64,000 nt of DNA. It comes from Bacillota bacterium. GTDB lineage: Bacteria > Bacillota > Clostridia > Lachnospirales > Lachnospiraceae. Within the stretch, counting starts at the first letter, position 1, and the number at the start of each line of letters is the position of its first letter. The notes under the pieces were generated by a model, which ran no database searches, was not told the DNA's origin, and worked only from the letters and a program-made list of their open reading frames with translations. Of this stretch, positions 41,710 to 50,714 are shown one piece after another. The translations under genes and the position numbers were made by a program. The stretch lies in contig JAEZLZ010000058.1 of the NCBI GenBank assembly GCA_023415055.1, positions 124,001 to 188,000 of the forward strand, read 5' to 3'.

Positions 41710-42102
41710 ATGAAGAAAGAGCAAAAGTTCTATATCTGTAAGAAATGCGGCAACATCATTGGCTTAATCAATAATGCCGGTGTTCCGCTCGTTTGCTGCG
41801 GCGAAGAGATGACCGAGCTGGTACCCAATACGGTAGAAGCTGCAGTAGAGAAGCATGTCCCGGTAGTGAAGGTGGAAGGTACTCTGGTTACAGTTGAGAT
41901 TGGCTCGGTTCCCCACCCTATGACAGAGGAGCATCACATCGGCTGGGTATATATCATGACAGAGAAGGGCGGTCAGCGAAAGAGCCTTGCACCCGGTGAT
42001 AAGCCGTATCTTGAGTTCTCATTAACAAAGGATGATAAGCTGTTAAGAGTATATGCTTACTGTAATTTGCACGGACTCTGGATGACGAGTGATATTGAAT
42101 AG
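41710..42102 (+). CDS. dfx: Desulfoferrodoxin (superoxide reductase)
   Basis: 130 aa. The N-terminal desulforedoxin domain has all four iron ligands (C10, C13, C29, C30). The C-terminal catalytic domain has the square-pyramidal iron ligands H49 (in EKH), H69, H75, C118 and H121. It reduces superoxide to peroxide without releasing oxygen, a strict-anaerobe strategy; the AhpCF system at the left of the window can remove the peroxide. AGGAGAGG precedes the ATG. Single gene with its own promoter and terminator. Confidence 0.96.
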   Translation: MKKEQKFYICKKCGNIIGLINNAGVPLVCCGEEMTELVPNTVEAAVEKHVPVVKVEGTLVTVEIGSVPHPMTEEHHIGWVYIMTEKGGQRKSLAPGDKPYLEFSLTKDDKLLRVYAYCNLHGLWMTSDIE

Positions 42103-42117
42103 ATCACGTAATGGAAA

Positions 42118-42144
42118 GAGGGGATGTCACTATGACATCCCCTC
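42118..42144. terminator. Bidirectional terminator after superoxide reductase
   Basis: Perfect 12-bp stem GAGGGGATGTCA / TGACATCCCCTC with a 3-nt loop between convergent genes. Confidence 0.85.
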
Positions 42145-42152
42145 AATTATCA

Positions 42153-42857
42153 TTAATAACAAAAATATTCGCCAAGCCTCTCTTCTTTACGGTCTAAAAT
42201 GATATCTGAGTTCGCAATCCCCTTGCTACTTAAGAATTGGATCGTTTCCTTCATAAAGTCATCATTGCCAACGATATAAAATATCCCATCCGCTGTCATA
42301 GTAAGCTTTGAAAGCGTCTCATAATATTCGGAACGAGCAGATAGCCAGTAGTTTCGGTATCCTTCCCCTTCCAATGCTTCGAGCTCTTTCCGATACAGAT
42401 ACTCTCCCGAGGAATTCACATTTACATTTACCAAATGAGGGATATTCTCTTTATCTTTATGAAAAGCCAGAATTACCGGGCGCATCGTTGCCATTCCCAC
42501 ACCCATCGAAAGTAGAAATATCGGTCGATTGCTTCGCCTTAAGAACATTCTTGAACCGAATTTGAAGAGGATCAATTCATCCCCCACCGTCAAACCGGCT
42601 AACTTGGTCTTGAACTGCGAGCTACTTCCGGGTACCTTTGTCGTAATTCCGATCCGATTCTCCGATGGTAGGGTCGTAATGGACATATGCCGTATCAAGT
42701 TCTTATTCGGCAGTTCACCGACATCATAGCCAATATGAGCAAGATGAACATGGGCTCCCTCTAACCAGGTTAGCTCTGAAGGCTTCTCAAAATAGAAGGA
42801 CTTCGTTCCGCTCGCCTCTTCCACAATCTCTATTATTTTTAACTGATATTTTTCCAT
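42153..42857 (-). CDS. Ferredoxin-NADP reductase-like flavin/NAD-binding protein
   Basis: 234 aa with the FNR-superfamily layout. An N-terminal beta-barrel carries the flavin-binding strand RHMSITTLPSENRIGITTKV (R-x-x-S variant of RxYS). A NAD(P)-binding Rossmann half follows with LLSMGVGMATMRPVI and FYIVGNDDFMKETIQFL. There is no iron-sulfur domain, so it is the reductase module alone and needs a partner carrier. It is convergent with superoxide reductase and could supply it with electrons through rubredoxin, but nothing in the sequence proves that. Confidence 0.75.
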   Translation of the reverse strand: MEKYQLKIIEIVEEASGTKSFYFEKPSELTWLEGAHVHLAHIGYDVGELPNKNLIRHMSITTLPSENRIGITTKVPGSSSQFKTKLAGLTVGDELILFKFGSRMFLRRSNRPIFLLSMGVGMATMRPVILAFHKDKENIPHLVNVNVNSSGEYLYRKELEALEGEGYRNYWLSARSEYYETLSKLTMTADGIFYIVGNDDFMKETIQFLSSKGIANSDIILDRKEERLGEYFCY

Positions 42858-42984
42858 AGGCAGCCTCCTTTATGAACCGTAGGAAAAGGTAATGAATGAC
42901 TAAATCTTCTTATTTTTCTAATACTATTGTATAAGATACACCTTTTCGAATCAATATCACAGAGCCAATATTTATATCTTTATC

Positions 42985-43013
42985 TTGACATGCAACCAAA
43001 TAGTTGCTAATAT
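42985..43013 (+). promoter_or_regulatory. Leaderless promoter with GCAAC-N6-GTTGC dyad
   Basis: Consensus -35 TTGACA (42985-42990), 17-nt spacer, -10 TAATAT (43008-43013). The ATG of the next gene begins 7 nt after the -10, where transcription should start. The spacer holds the dyad GCAAC (42992-42996) ... GTTGC (43003-43007), a likely ArsR-type operator for autoregulation. Confidence 0.75.
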
Positions 43014-43019
43014 AGGGCT

Positions 43020-43775
43020 ATGGATAATATATTTCATGCATTAGGTGATAAATCACGCCGATACCTGCTGGATCTTCTTTACGAGAGAAACGGCCAATCT
43101 CTCACGGAACTCAGTTCAAAATTAGACATGTCCCGGCAGGCGGTAACAAAACATCTCAAGCTGCTGGAAACAGCCGGCTTAGTTATTCCGATATGGAAGG
43201 GGAAGGAAAAGCTGCATTATCTTAATCCCATTCCCTTAAGACTTATTTACTCCCGTTGGATCAGTAAATTTGATGAAGACAGGATAGCGGGTCTATACGA
43301 TCTAAAAGACTCATTGGAAAATTATACTCAGGAGGTTAAAATGAAAGGATTTTTATATCAAATAGTAATTGCATCCAGTCCCGAAAAGGTTTGGGAGGCT
43401 ATTACAAAACCTGAATTTACTCAGAAGTTCTGGTTTGGACGCAGTGTGATATCAGACTGGAGCATCGGCTCCGCCGTTACGGTTGTTACACCGGAGGGAC
43501 AGGAGGAAGTAAACGGAAAGGTTCTTGAATTTGATCCTTGTAAGCGTCTGTCCTATACCTGGAAGACACCGGATGTCACAGTCGAGGATGCGACTACTGT
43601 TGTATTCGAATTACAAGCAATGGGACCGATGGTCAAGCTGACCATTCTGCATGATATTGATGCTGAAAGTGCTAAATTTGAACAGGCTGCCGCAGGATGG
43701 ACCTTCATCTTATGTGGATTAAAGACCTTCTTAGAGACAGGCGCTCCGATGCCTGCGATGCCCTGGAAGAAATAG
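43020..43775 (+). CDS. ArsR-type regulator fused to an SRPBCC (AHSA1) domain
   Basis: 251 aa. Residues 1-~90 are an ArsR winged helix (MDNIFHALGDKSRRYLLDLL, SLTELSSKLDMSRQAVTKHLKLLETAGLV). Residues ~108-245 are an AHSA1/START-type ligand cavity (YQIVIASSPEKVWEAITKPEFTQKFWFG, VLEFDPCKRLSYTWKTPD, AAAGWTFILCGLKTFLETG). In many bacteria these two domains are separate adjacent genes; here they are joined. No ribosome site precedes the ATG, and the promoter position implies a leaderless mRNA. Ligand unknown. Confidence 0.9.
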   Translation: MDNIFHALGDKSRRYLLDLLYERNGQSLTELSSKLDMSRQAVTKHLKLLETAGLVIPIWKGKEKLHYLNPIPLRLIYSRWISKFDEDRIAGLYDLKDSLENYTQEVKMKGFLYQIVIASSPEKVWEAITKPEFTQKFWFGRSVISDWSIGSAVTVVTPEGQEEVNGKVLEFDPCKRLSYTWKTPDVTVEDATTVVFELQAMGPMVKLTILHDIDAESAKFEQAAAGWTFILCGLKTFLETGAPMPAMPWKK

Positions 43776-43846
43776 AACATACCAAGGCATCCTTCATTTA
43801 CACTAAGGAGTGCTTTATGAAATAGGCGAATTACCATTAACACTTC

Positions 43847-43890
43847 AAAATCAGCATCGCTCGTTTTGTAACGGGTGATGCTGATTTTTT
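43847..43890 (+). terminator. Terminator after ArsR-SRPBCC gene
   Basis: Stem AAAATCAGCATC / GATGCTGATTTT with T6 following. The remaining gap to 44099 shows nothing recognisable. Confidence 0.8.
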
Positions 43891-44099
43891 ATCCTTATAC
43901 TTCGAATTGCTTCAATGTATGATTTCGGCTAAGATTTACTAAGTTTATCATATGTTCCTCCTGCTACTCTTGAATTCTTTGTTCACAAGGATTATTCTAT
44001 CTCCATTCCAAAATATAGCCTTGATTCAAGTCACATTTTAATATTATCAGGTAAAACTTACCGAAATTTATTTTTTCATCTTCCATAACAGCATGTCGA

Positions 44100-45857
44100 T
44101 CAGAGCTTATTCTCCTCAAGCACCTTTCTTACCAGCTCATCCACAGACATAATCCCAAGGTCTCCTTCGTCTCTTCCTCGAACCGAAACCGTCTCACTCT
44201 CCACTTCCTTCTTTCCAAGGATAATCATGTAGGGAACCTTGTCTAACTGCGCCTCCCGAATCTTATATCCAAGCTTCTCATCCTTAGTATCGAGCTCGCA
44301 TCGAATCCCCACAGCCTTCAGCTTCTTCGTTACTGTCTCAGCGAAAGGCAGGAAAGCATTTGACACCGAAAGTATCTTCACCTGCACTGGTGCAAGCCAG
44401 GTCGGAAACCTCCCAGCGTAATGTTCAATCAGAATACCAATAAACCGCTCAAGCGAACCAAATACTACCCGGTGCAGCATGATCGGTCGATGTTTCTCTC
44501 CATCAGCACCGATATATTGTGCGCCAAATCGCTGCGGCAGCTGGAAATCGAGCTGTATCGTTCCGCACTGCCATGTTCTTCCAATCGAATCCTCCAAGTG
44601 AAAGTCAATCTTAGGACCATAAAAGGCTCCATCACCTTCATTGATCACATAAGGCAGCTGCATCTCTGATAACGCGCTCGTCAGTGCCATTGTTGCTTCT
44701 TCCCAATCCTCATCACTGCCGATGCTCTTCTCCGGTCTCGTTGAGAGCTCCACATGATAACGGAAGCCAAAGGTACGATAAACCTCATCAATCAGTCGTA
44801 CCACACCCTTGATTTCTTCGGTTACCTGCTCCCGCATCATAAAAATATGGGCATCATCCTGTGTGAAGCAACGTACTCTCATCAATCCATGCAGTGCACC
44901 TGACTTTTCATGGCGGTGCACCAATCCAAGTTCCCCCATACGAATGGGTAATTCCTTATAGGAATGTGGCTGAAGCTTATAGACTAGCATCCCTCCCGGA
45001 CAATTCATCGGTTTGATCGCAAAATCCACCTCATCGATTTGGGTAGTATACATACTCTCCCGATAGTTCTCCCAATGCCCGGAAACCTCCCATAGCTCCC
45101 GGCGAAGCATCATCGGAGAGGAGATTTCCACATAGCCCTCGCGCTGGTGCACCTGTCTCCAATAATCCAAAAGCAGATTCTTGAGTATCATCCCTTTTGG
45201 AAGAAGGAACGGGAAGCCGGGCCCTTCTTCCAGGAGTGCAAAGAGTCCTAATTCCTTTCCGAGTTTCCGGTGGTCTCTGGCCTTCGCTTCTTCCAATCTT
45301 TTCAGGTACTCCTCTAGATCACTCTGCTTTGAGAATGCTGTTCCATAGATTCTGGTCAGCATCCGGTTCTTCTCATCGCCCCTCCAGTATGCACCGGCCA
45401 GTGCTGTCAGCTTAAATGCCTTCACAAGGCTTGTATTTATAACATGAGGACCGGCACACAGCTCAACATATTCTCCCTGCCGAAAGAAGGTAATGAAAGC
45501 CTCCTCCGGCATCTCGTCAAGCAGCTCCACCTTATAGGACTCCTGCCTTGCCTCCATTTCAGCTCTTGCTTTTGATAAGCTTACCACAGATCGTTCTACC
45601 GGCAGTGCTTCCTTAACGATGCGTTTCATCTCCTCCTCCAGAACAGGCAGCTTATCTGCGCTGAATTCAAAGCCAAAATCAAAATCATAATAAAATCCAT
45701 CTTCAATTGCCGGTCCGATCGCACATTTTGCATCCGGATACAGCCGTTTTACCGCCTGCGCAAGAATATGCGCTGCCGTATGGCGAAGTGCACCTCGCCC
45801 TACCTCCTCTCCAAACGAGCTTTCCATGATTTCTCCATTCTTCATTATCACTTTCAT
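44100..45857 (-). CDS. thrS: Threonyl-tRNA synthetase lacking a full TGS domain
   Basis: 585 aa from ATG 45857 with AAGGAG 8 nt upstream; an in-frame ATG at 45911 lacks a site and would overlap the T-box terminator. Editing domain with HTAAH and CAGPH zinc-type motifs, so misacylation proofreading looks intact. Class II core with motif 2 VHRHEKSGALHGLMRVRCFTQDDAH and motif 3 GSLERFIGILIEHY, then an anticodon-binding domain. The usual N-terminal ~60-residue TGS domain is reduced to about 15 residues. Controlled by the Thr T-box at 45914-46175. Possibly a second, starvation-induced copy. Confidence 0.93.
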   Translation of the reverse strand: MKVIMKNGEIMESSFGEEVGRGALRHTAAHILAQAVKRLYPDAKCAIGPAIEDGFYYDFDFGFEFSADKLPVLEEEMKRIVKEALPVERSVVSLSKARAEMEARQESYKVELLDEMPEEAFITFFRQGEYVELCAGPHVINTSLVKAFKLTALAGAYWRGDEKNRMLTRIYGTAFSKQSDLEEYLKRLEEAKARDHRKLGKELGLFALLEEGPGFPFLLPKGMILKNLLLDYWRQVHQREGYVEISSPMMLRRELWEVSGHWENYRESMYTTQIDEVDFAIKPMNCPGGMLVYKLQPHSYKELPIRMGELGLVHRHEKSGALHGLMRVRCFTQDDAHIFMMREQVTEEIKGVVRLIDEVYRTFGFRYHVELSTRPEKSIGSDEDWEEATMALTSALSEMQLPYVINEGDGAFYGPKIDFHLEDSIGRTWQCGTIQLDFQLPQRFGAQYIGADGEKHRPIMLHRVVFGSLERFIGILIEHYAGRFPTWLAPVQVKILSVSNAFLPFAETVTKKLKAVGIRCELDTKDEKLGYKIREAQLDKVPYMIILGKKEVESETVSVRGRDEGDLGIMSVDELVRKVLEENKL

Positions 45858-45913
45858 TCCTTTGACTCCTTTCGGTAATAAAATTGATAACATAAGAAAA
45901 GAATTCATCATAC

Positions 45914-46175
45914 AAAAAAAGCACCCAAAGACAAACTACCATCTGTCTAAGGGTGCAAATATTCTTGCACGGTTCCACCTTAACTTTTCACTTCGGATTC
46001 TATCAAATCCTAACCTTTAACGCAGGTATACGATAACACATACTATATTTCTGTGTTACAGCTCAGGAATGGTTTTCAGTCATTTTCCACAGGAAGAACT
46101 CTCACCAAATGTTCTTCTCTCTGTCTGCTTCCAGACGACCTACTCTTTTCCTTCATTGCTTTTCTTATGTTATTA
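45914..46175 (-). promoter_or_regulatory. T-box leader (threonine, specifier ACC)
   Basis: Minus strand: the stem I elements AGAGAG...GGTGAGAG (around 46120-46100), a specifier loop reading GAAA-ACC-ATT with ACC at 46073-46071 (Thr), the conserved T-box AAGGTGGAACCGTGC (about 45981-45966), and a terminator stem GCACCC(A/T)... with T7 (45956-45914). Uncharged tRNA-Thr binding should favour the antiterminator and so expression of thrS. Confidence 0.93.
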
Positions 46176-46217
46176 TAAAATATTATATGCTAAAGTTACG
46201 AAGTGTCAAGAAGTATA

Positions 46218-48620
46218 TTAAAAATTTCGCGGCGATGCCAGTACAATCTCCTGTATCAGTTCCTTCAACTCGGTACGGATCTTCATGGACATCAAGTCTG
46301 AAATCATACTTTCTACTGATATGGAGTTCAAAATCGTATTGTATAGCTTTTCCTTCCACTGATATTCGATCTGGGCCATATTAATTGCCTGAAACAATCT
46401 CCAGGCAATCTGATTCTCTGCTAAGGATAGCGAAGGCTCCAGCGAAATCTCCAGCTTACTCTCACTCTTCAGAGTATCGATCCCAATTGTCTGAATGCAT
46501 TGTTCCTTATCATAGCTAAGCCTTGGATCGATTTTCTCTCCGTTGATACTGATCTCCTGAATGCTATTCTCCGGGAGCCCATAGATACGGATTTCATAAT
46601 TTCTCATCGGAGGAATCAATGATAAGTCTCCCTCTGCCGGATGTATCGTCAGGCGCTTGGTATCCTCCCAGCAAAAGGAATACTTTGTTGTCGCAAAGAC
46701 TCCGTTCTCACAGTCAAGGCTGATCCCGTCATCCTCGTACATCGTAAATTCTCCGCTCTCTCCTGCAAAAACTAATAGAGTTAGATCCACGGGGTTATCC
46801 GTGATACCGGATACGCCAGCCTCCTGCTGCATCGGCAGGATCGATCCTGCTTTCGCCAGAACCGGGATGTCCTCCAGGGTTCGATACATGATGATACTTC
46901 TATCCCCCTTATAGCGTAAGCCACTAAATATGTCATACCATATTCCCTCCGGCAGCCAGGTTACCACTTTTCCTGCTTTGATATCCGGATCCATCTTCGA
47001 AGTGATCGGGTGAACCAGCAGCTCTGTGCCAAATCGGTATTGATTCGGAACCTCATAGGCTTCTCTGCGGTCCGGAGCTTCATAATACATCGGTCGGATC
47101 AAAGGAAGTGATTTACGCTGAAACCTTTCGTTCATGGTGTAAAGATATGGTATCAGCTGGTGTCGCAGTCGCAGATACCGGCTCATTATCCTTTCCTCCT
47201 GTACACCGAATTTCCAAGGCTCCTTCCCGGTAAATAAATTGCAGGAGCTATGAAGACGCATGATCGGAGAGAAAACGCCGAATTGCAGCCACCTTGTTGC
47301 TAATTCATCATCCCGGTATCCATTCATATGTCCGCCAATGTCGTGACTCCACCAGCCATACCCTGCATTGGATGCCGTCGCTGTAAAATAGGGTTGATAA
47401 TCTAAGGTCTTCCAAGAAATAATTGTATCCCCGGAGAAACCGATGGGATAGCGGTGACTTCCTATTCCAGCATAACGAGAGAAGATCAGAGGACGCTTTC
47501 CGTTTCTCTTATTATCCTGGTAGTAAAAGTGGTTCAGCATCCAGAGCGGATCCAATCCCGGAAATCTTGTCGTATTACCCTGCTGCCAGTCAACCCACCA
47601 GAAGTCAACTCCCTCCTCTTCCAGAGGATGATGAAGGTATTTAAAATAGGCCTTCATAAAATCCCGATCAGCGATATCAAAGGAGATCGGAACCTCATTC
47701 TCATAATCCACACCTAAGGCCTGTGCCATCGCCCGGTAAGCATCCTCATGACCCCTGACACCATCCGCCGGATGAATATTCAATGTAATATGCAGTCCGC
47801 GGTCTTTCAGTTCTCGAAGCATCTTAACGTGATCCGGAAAAAGCTGGCGGTTCCAGCTGTATCCTGTCCAACCGTTTCCGTACTTCTCATCCAGCTTCAC
47901 ATAATGCCAATCCATATCAAATACGGCTACCGAGAAGGGTAATCTCTCCATAGCAAAGCGATCCATCAAGTCCAAATATTCCTTCTGGGTATAGGCATGA
48001 TAGCGGCTCCACCAGTTGCCCAGTGCATAACGGGGAAGCATCGGCGTTGAACCGCAAAGGCAGAAGAAATCCTTCAGGCAATCCAGGTAAGCATGCCCAT
48101 AGCCAAAGAAATAAAGATCCGTATGCCCTATGATCGGAGCACGAACCCACCCATCCTCACTTAACACATAGGATTCACTGTCATCAAGAACCGAATAGCC
48201 GTTATAGGCAAGCAAACCATCCTCCAACTCGACCGCTCCTTCCGCTGCGTCGAGTGTTCTCGCCGTACCCTTAAGATTATCTCCCTGCTCGCCGTAATGC
48301 CAGATCGAATGATTGGAATAGGTATTGCGATTCAATCGTATCGATAGACCATTCTTTGTGAATCTCTTCTTATCATAAGTGATCTGCAGCTCCTCGGTCA
48401 CGATATCTAATTGTTCCTCCTGGTCAATCACACGAAACCTAGGAACAGGAAAGCTTCGATTCACGATTTTTTGCGTTGCACCATCTTCAAAGCTGCCATT
48501 CTCGCTATATTCCAGACGGATTAATCTGCCAGTAAGGACACTGATCCTATAATGCTCTCCTTGAATCAGACACTTGGAAGAGGCCATGGAGTTCCACTGA
48601 TTTATAGATTTCTTGCTCAT
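46218..48620 (-). CDS. GH31 family alpha-glycosidase (alpha-glucosidase type)
   Basis: 800-aa retaining hydrolase without a signal peptide, so intracellular. N-terminal beta-sandwich, catalytic barrel with nucleophile D344 in WWVDWQQG and acid/base D398 in FSGDT, conserved GYGWWSHDIGGHMNGYRDDELATRWLQFGVFSPIMRLHSS, then C-terminal sandwiches and an ~80-residue extra helical tail. The strings fit bacterial alpha-glucosidases of GH31 rather than YicI-type xylosidases, but linkage specificity is not readable. Last gene of the LacI-controlled operon, 20 nt after the second GH31. Confidence 0.9.
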   Translation of the reverse strand: MSKKSINQWNSMASSKCLIQGEHYRISVLTGRLIRLEYSENGSFEDGATQKIVNRSFPVPRFRVIDQEEQLDIVTEELQITYDKKRFTKNGLSIRLNRNTYSNHSIWHYGEQGDNLKGTARTLDAAEGAVELEDGLLAYNGYSVLDDSESYVLSEDGWVRAPIIGHTDLYFFGYGHAYLDCLKDFFCLCGSTPMLPRYALGNWWSRYHAYTQKEYLDLMDRFAMERLPFSVAVFDMDWHYVKLDEKYGNGWTGYSWNRQLFPDHVKMLRELKDRGLHITLNIHPADGVRGHEDAYRAMAQALGVDYENEVPISFDIADRDFMKAYFKYLHHPLEEEGVDFWWVDWQQGNTTRFPGLDPLWMLNHFYYQDNKRNGKRPLIFSRYAGIGSHRYPIGFSGDTIISWKTLDYQPYFTATASNAGYGWWSHDIGGHMNGYRDDELATRWLQFGVFSPIMRLHSSCNLFTGKEPWKFGVQEERIMSRYLRLRHQLIPYLYTMNERFQRKSLPLIRPMYYEAPDRREAYEVPNQYRFGTELLVHPITSKMDPDIKAGKVVTWLPEGIWYDIFSGLRYKGDRSIIMYRTLEDIPVLAKAGSILPMQQEAGVSGITDNPVDLTLLVFAGESGEFTMYEDDGISLDCENGVFATTKYSFCWEDTKRLTIHPAEGDLSLIPPMRNYEIRIYGLPENSIQEISINGEKIDPRLSYDKEQCIQTIGIDTLKSESKLEISLEPSLSLAENQIAWRLFQAINMAQIEYQWKEKLYNTILNSISVESMISDLMSMKIRTELKELIQEIVLASPRNF

Positions 48621-48640
48621 TTACAGTTCACCATCATTTC

Positions 48641-50620
48641 CTAACTTATTTTATCAAGGAGGAGCGCTTCAGCATCACCGGATAATCGTGTAATTTCATG
48701 TTTTCCATTATCCCATATGACTTTAATATCATTCCCGAGATCATCACGGAAATGATACTTTCCGGAAGGTCCAACCAGGAAGAAGCATAATTTGTCATAT
48801 CCATCCACTCGGTTACCGACACTGCTGCCTAATTGCAAGGAAGGGGCCAGGTTCAATGCCAGACATCCGCCTTCCCGGATAAATACCGGAATTCTGTCTC
48901 GTCCGCAATCGATCTGATAGGTCTTTCCTCCCTCAAGTACTATATTCTCATCTTCCGCTTCCATCGACCATAACGATACCCATTTTCCCTCCGGCAGATA
49001 CACGCTGCGAGCTACTTGTTCTTCCGAAAGGATCGGTGCTACGAGTAGATCGCCAAGCATGAAGCAATCTTCCACTTCCTGTACTTTCGCATCCTGCGGA
49101 TAGTCAACGATCAGATGTTTCATCATGGGAAGTCCAGTCTCTGAAGCAGCCACTGCCTCATTATAGAGATAAGGAAGCAGATTCATTCTCAGATTATAAT
49201 GAAATCTCAAACGATCCATTAACGATGCATCCTCATACAGTTTGCTAATGTTCCAGGGGCTTCTGTCATTCATACCCTCGGCCGATGGATACAGCTCTGC
49301 AAACTGCCCTCCCGCGGGTTCGGAATGCCACTGCATAACCGGAGTGAATACCGAAAGCTGTGTTGCTCTTTCATATAGCTTCAATGATGGCATGGGTCCT
49401 GCAAAGCCTCCTATATCAAAGCCCCAGAAGGGGACACCGCTCAGACCAATACTGATTCCAGCGGTGAGGATGTGTCTCAGCTCTTCCCAGGTAGACATCT
49501 GATCACCCGCCCATTGCAGGGGGTACTTTTGCTGTCCGGTGTATCCCGCGCGGCTGAACAGCACCCGATCCTTACCGATGAAGTTACTGTAGGCTTCGAT
49601 GTAGCTGGATGCATATTGGTTTCTCAGTTCAAGACCGGTATTACCATTTGCCGCGATCACCTGATCCGTCAGAACAAATTCTCCACCGTCTGTCTTAAAC
49701 CCATCAACACCCATATCTAAGAGGTACTGTCTTTTATCAAACCACCATTTTACCGTCTCCCGGTTTGTAAAGTCAGGCAGCAAAGAACCGGCAAACCAGT
49801 GCCCCTCCGGTATCGTATAAGGAGTCCCGTCAGAATTTTTGATGCATAAATCATGTTCGATCGCATATTCCCAGTCCTTCGCAAGTACTTCATGACTCTG
49901 TCCATGTCCCATTTTCTTTAGTACCGGAATCTGCCAAAGGACAAGATGAATTCCCTTACTTCTCAGAAAGCGAATCATTTCCTCCGGGTCGTTCCATTCT
50001 CCGTGCTCATTAAAGCGGTAGAAGGTTGCTTCGTCGCTCCAGGCTTCCACCACCAGTACTCCATGCGGGTAACCGGAACTCTCCAGTTGATTAATTTGAT
50101 GGTATATCTCCGTCTCTGTATTCCAGCGGTTAGCACTCATCCAGGGTGTAAAGCTCCACTTTGGTACTATTTCAGGCTTACCGGCCAGCTTCACGTATTC
50201 TGAGATTATCTCCCGGGGTGTTCCTACCATGAAATATAGGGTCGGTAACCAGTGGCTGCTGTCTCTCTGAAGAGTAATCTTTATCTCCTCATCAAATACG
50301 AATTCCGTTACCGTTAAGGTATCTACAAAAATTCCAAAGTTTTGATTGGTAAAGAAAAAGGGGATCGGGCAATAGCTTACTTTATCCTGATTGCAGAATT
50401 GTTCGATCACCTCAGTACGTACGGTTAACCCTTTTTGGTTTACCCGGTTAAAACGCTCTCCCATACCATAGACAGCCTGATAAGTATGCTCAATGGATAA
50501 TACCATCGTATGTTCCGTTTCCCGGCATGTCAGTTTACGTATCGGGGAAGTTTCCCTTTGAAGCATTTCATCTAATAATGTAAGTCCTTCATTGATGTCA
50601 ATCCGATCTACTTTTACCAT
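48641..50620 (-). CDS. GH31 family glycosidase, second type
   Basis: 659 aa from ATG 50620 (TGGAGG just upstream; an ATG at 50653 has none). GH31 barrel with nucleophile D311 in DGFKTDGGEF and acid/base D373 in LQWAGDQMSTW, followed by ISIGLSGVPFWGFDIGGFAG. It is shorter and clearly different from the neighbour at 46218, and no signal peptide is present. Two intracellular GH31 enzymes in one transport operon suggest stepwise trimming of a branched alpha-linked oligosaccharide (alpha-xyloside plus alpha-glucoside is possible); this is inference. Confidence 0.88.
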   Translation of the reverse strand: MVKVDRIDINEGLTLLDEMLQRETSPIRKLTCRETEHTMVLSIEHTYQAVYGMGERFNRVNQKGLTVRTEVIEQFCNQDKVSYCPIPFFFTNQNFGIFVDTLTVTEFVFDEEIKITLQRDSSHWLPTLYFMVGTPREIISEYVKLAGKPEIVPKWSFTPWMSANRWNTETEIYHQINQLESSGYPHGVLVVEAWSDEATFYRFNEHGEWNDPEEMIRFLRSKGIHLVLWQIPVLKKMGHGQSHEVLAKDWEYAIEHDLCIKNSDGTPYTIPEGHWFAGSLLPDFTNRETVKWWFDKRQYLLDMGVDGFKTDGGEFVLTDQVIAANGNTGLELRNQYASSYIEAYSNFIGKDRVLFSRAGYTGQQKYPLQWAGDQMSTWEELRHILTAGISIGLSGVPFWGFDIGGFAGPMPSLKLYERATQLSVFTPVMQWHSEPAGGQFAELYPSAEGMNDRSPWNISKLYEDASLMDRLRFHYNLRMNLLPYLYNEAVAASETGLPMMKHLIVDYPQDAKVQEVEDCFMLGDLLVAPILSEEQVARSVYLPEGKWVSLWSMEAEDENIVLEGGKTYQIDCGRDRIPVFIREGGCLALNLAPSLQLGSSVGNRVDGYDKLCFFLVGPSGKYHFRDDLGNDIKVIWDNGKHEITRLSGDAEALLLDKIS

Positions 50621-50661
50621 ATTTCCTCCATTAAACGTGCACCCGCCGGGCACACCTTAAG

Positions 50662-50701
50662 AAAACCGGCTGTCCAACCACTTTAGCCAAACAGCCGGCT
50701 T
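50662..50701 (-). terminator. Intercistronic attenuator between binding protein and GH31 genes
   Basis: Minus strand stem AAGCCGGCTGT / ACAGCCGGTTTT followed by TCTT. It sits just after the binding-protein stop and before the GH31 gene, the usual place for a partial terminator that keeps binding-protein levels above enzyme levels. Confidence 0.7.
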
Positions 50702-50714
50702 GTTGTTCTTATAC

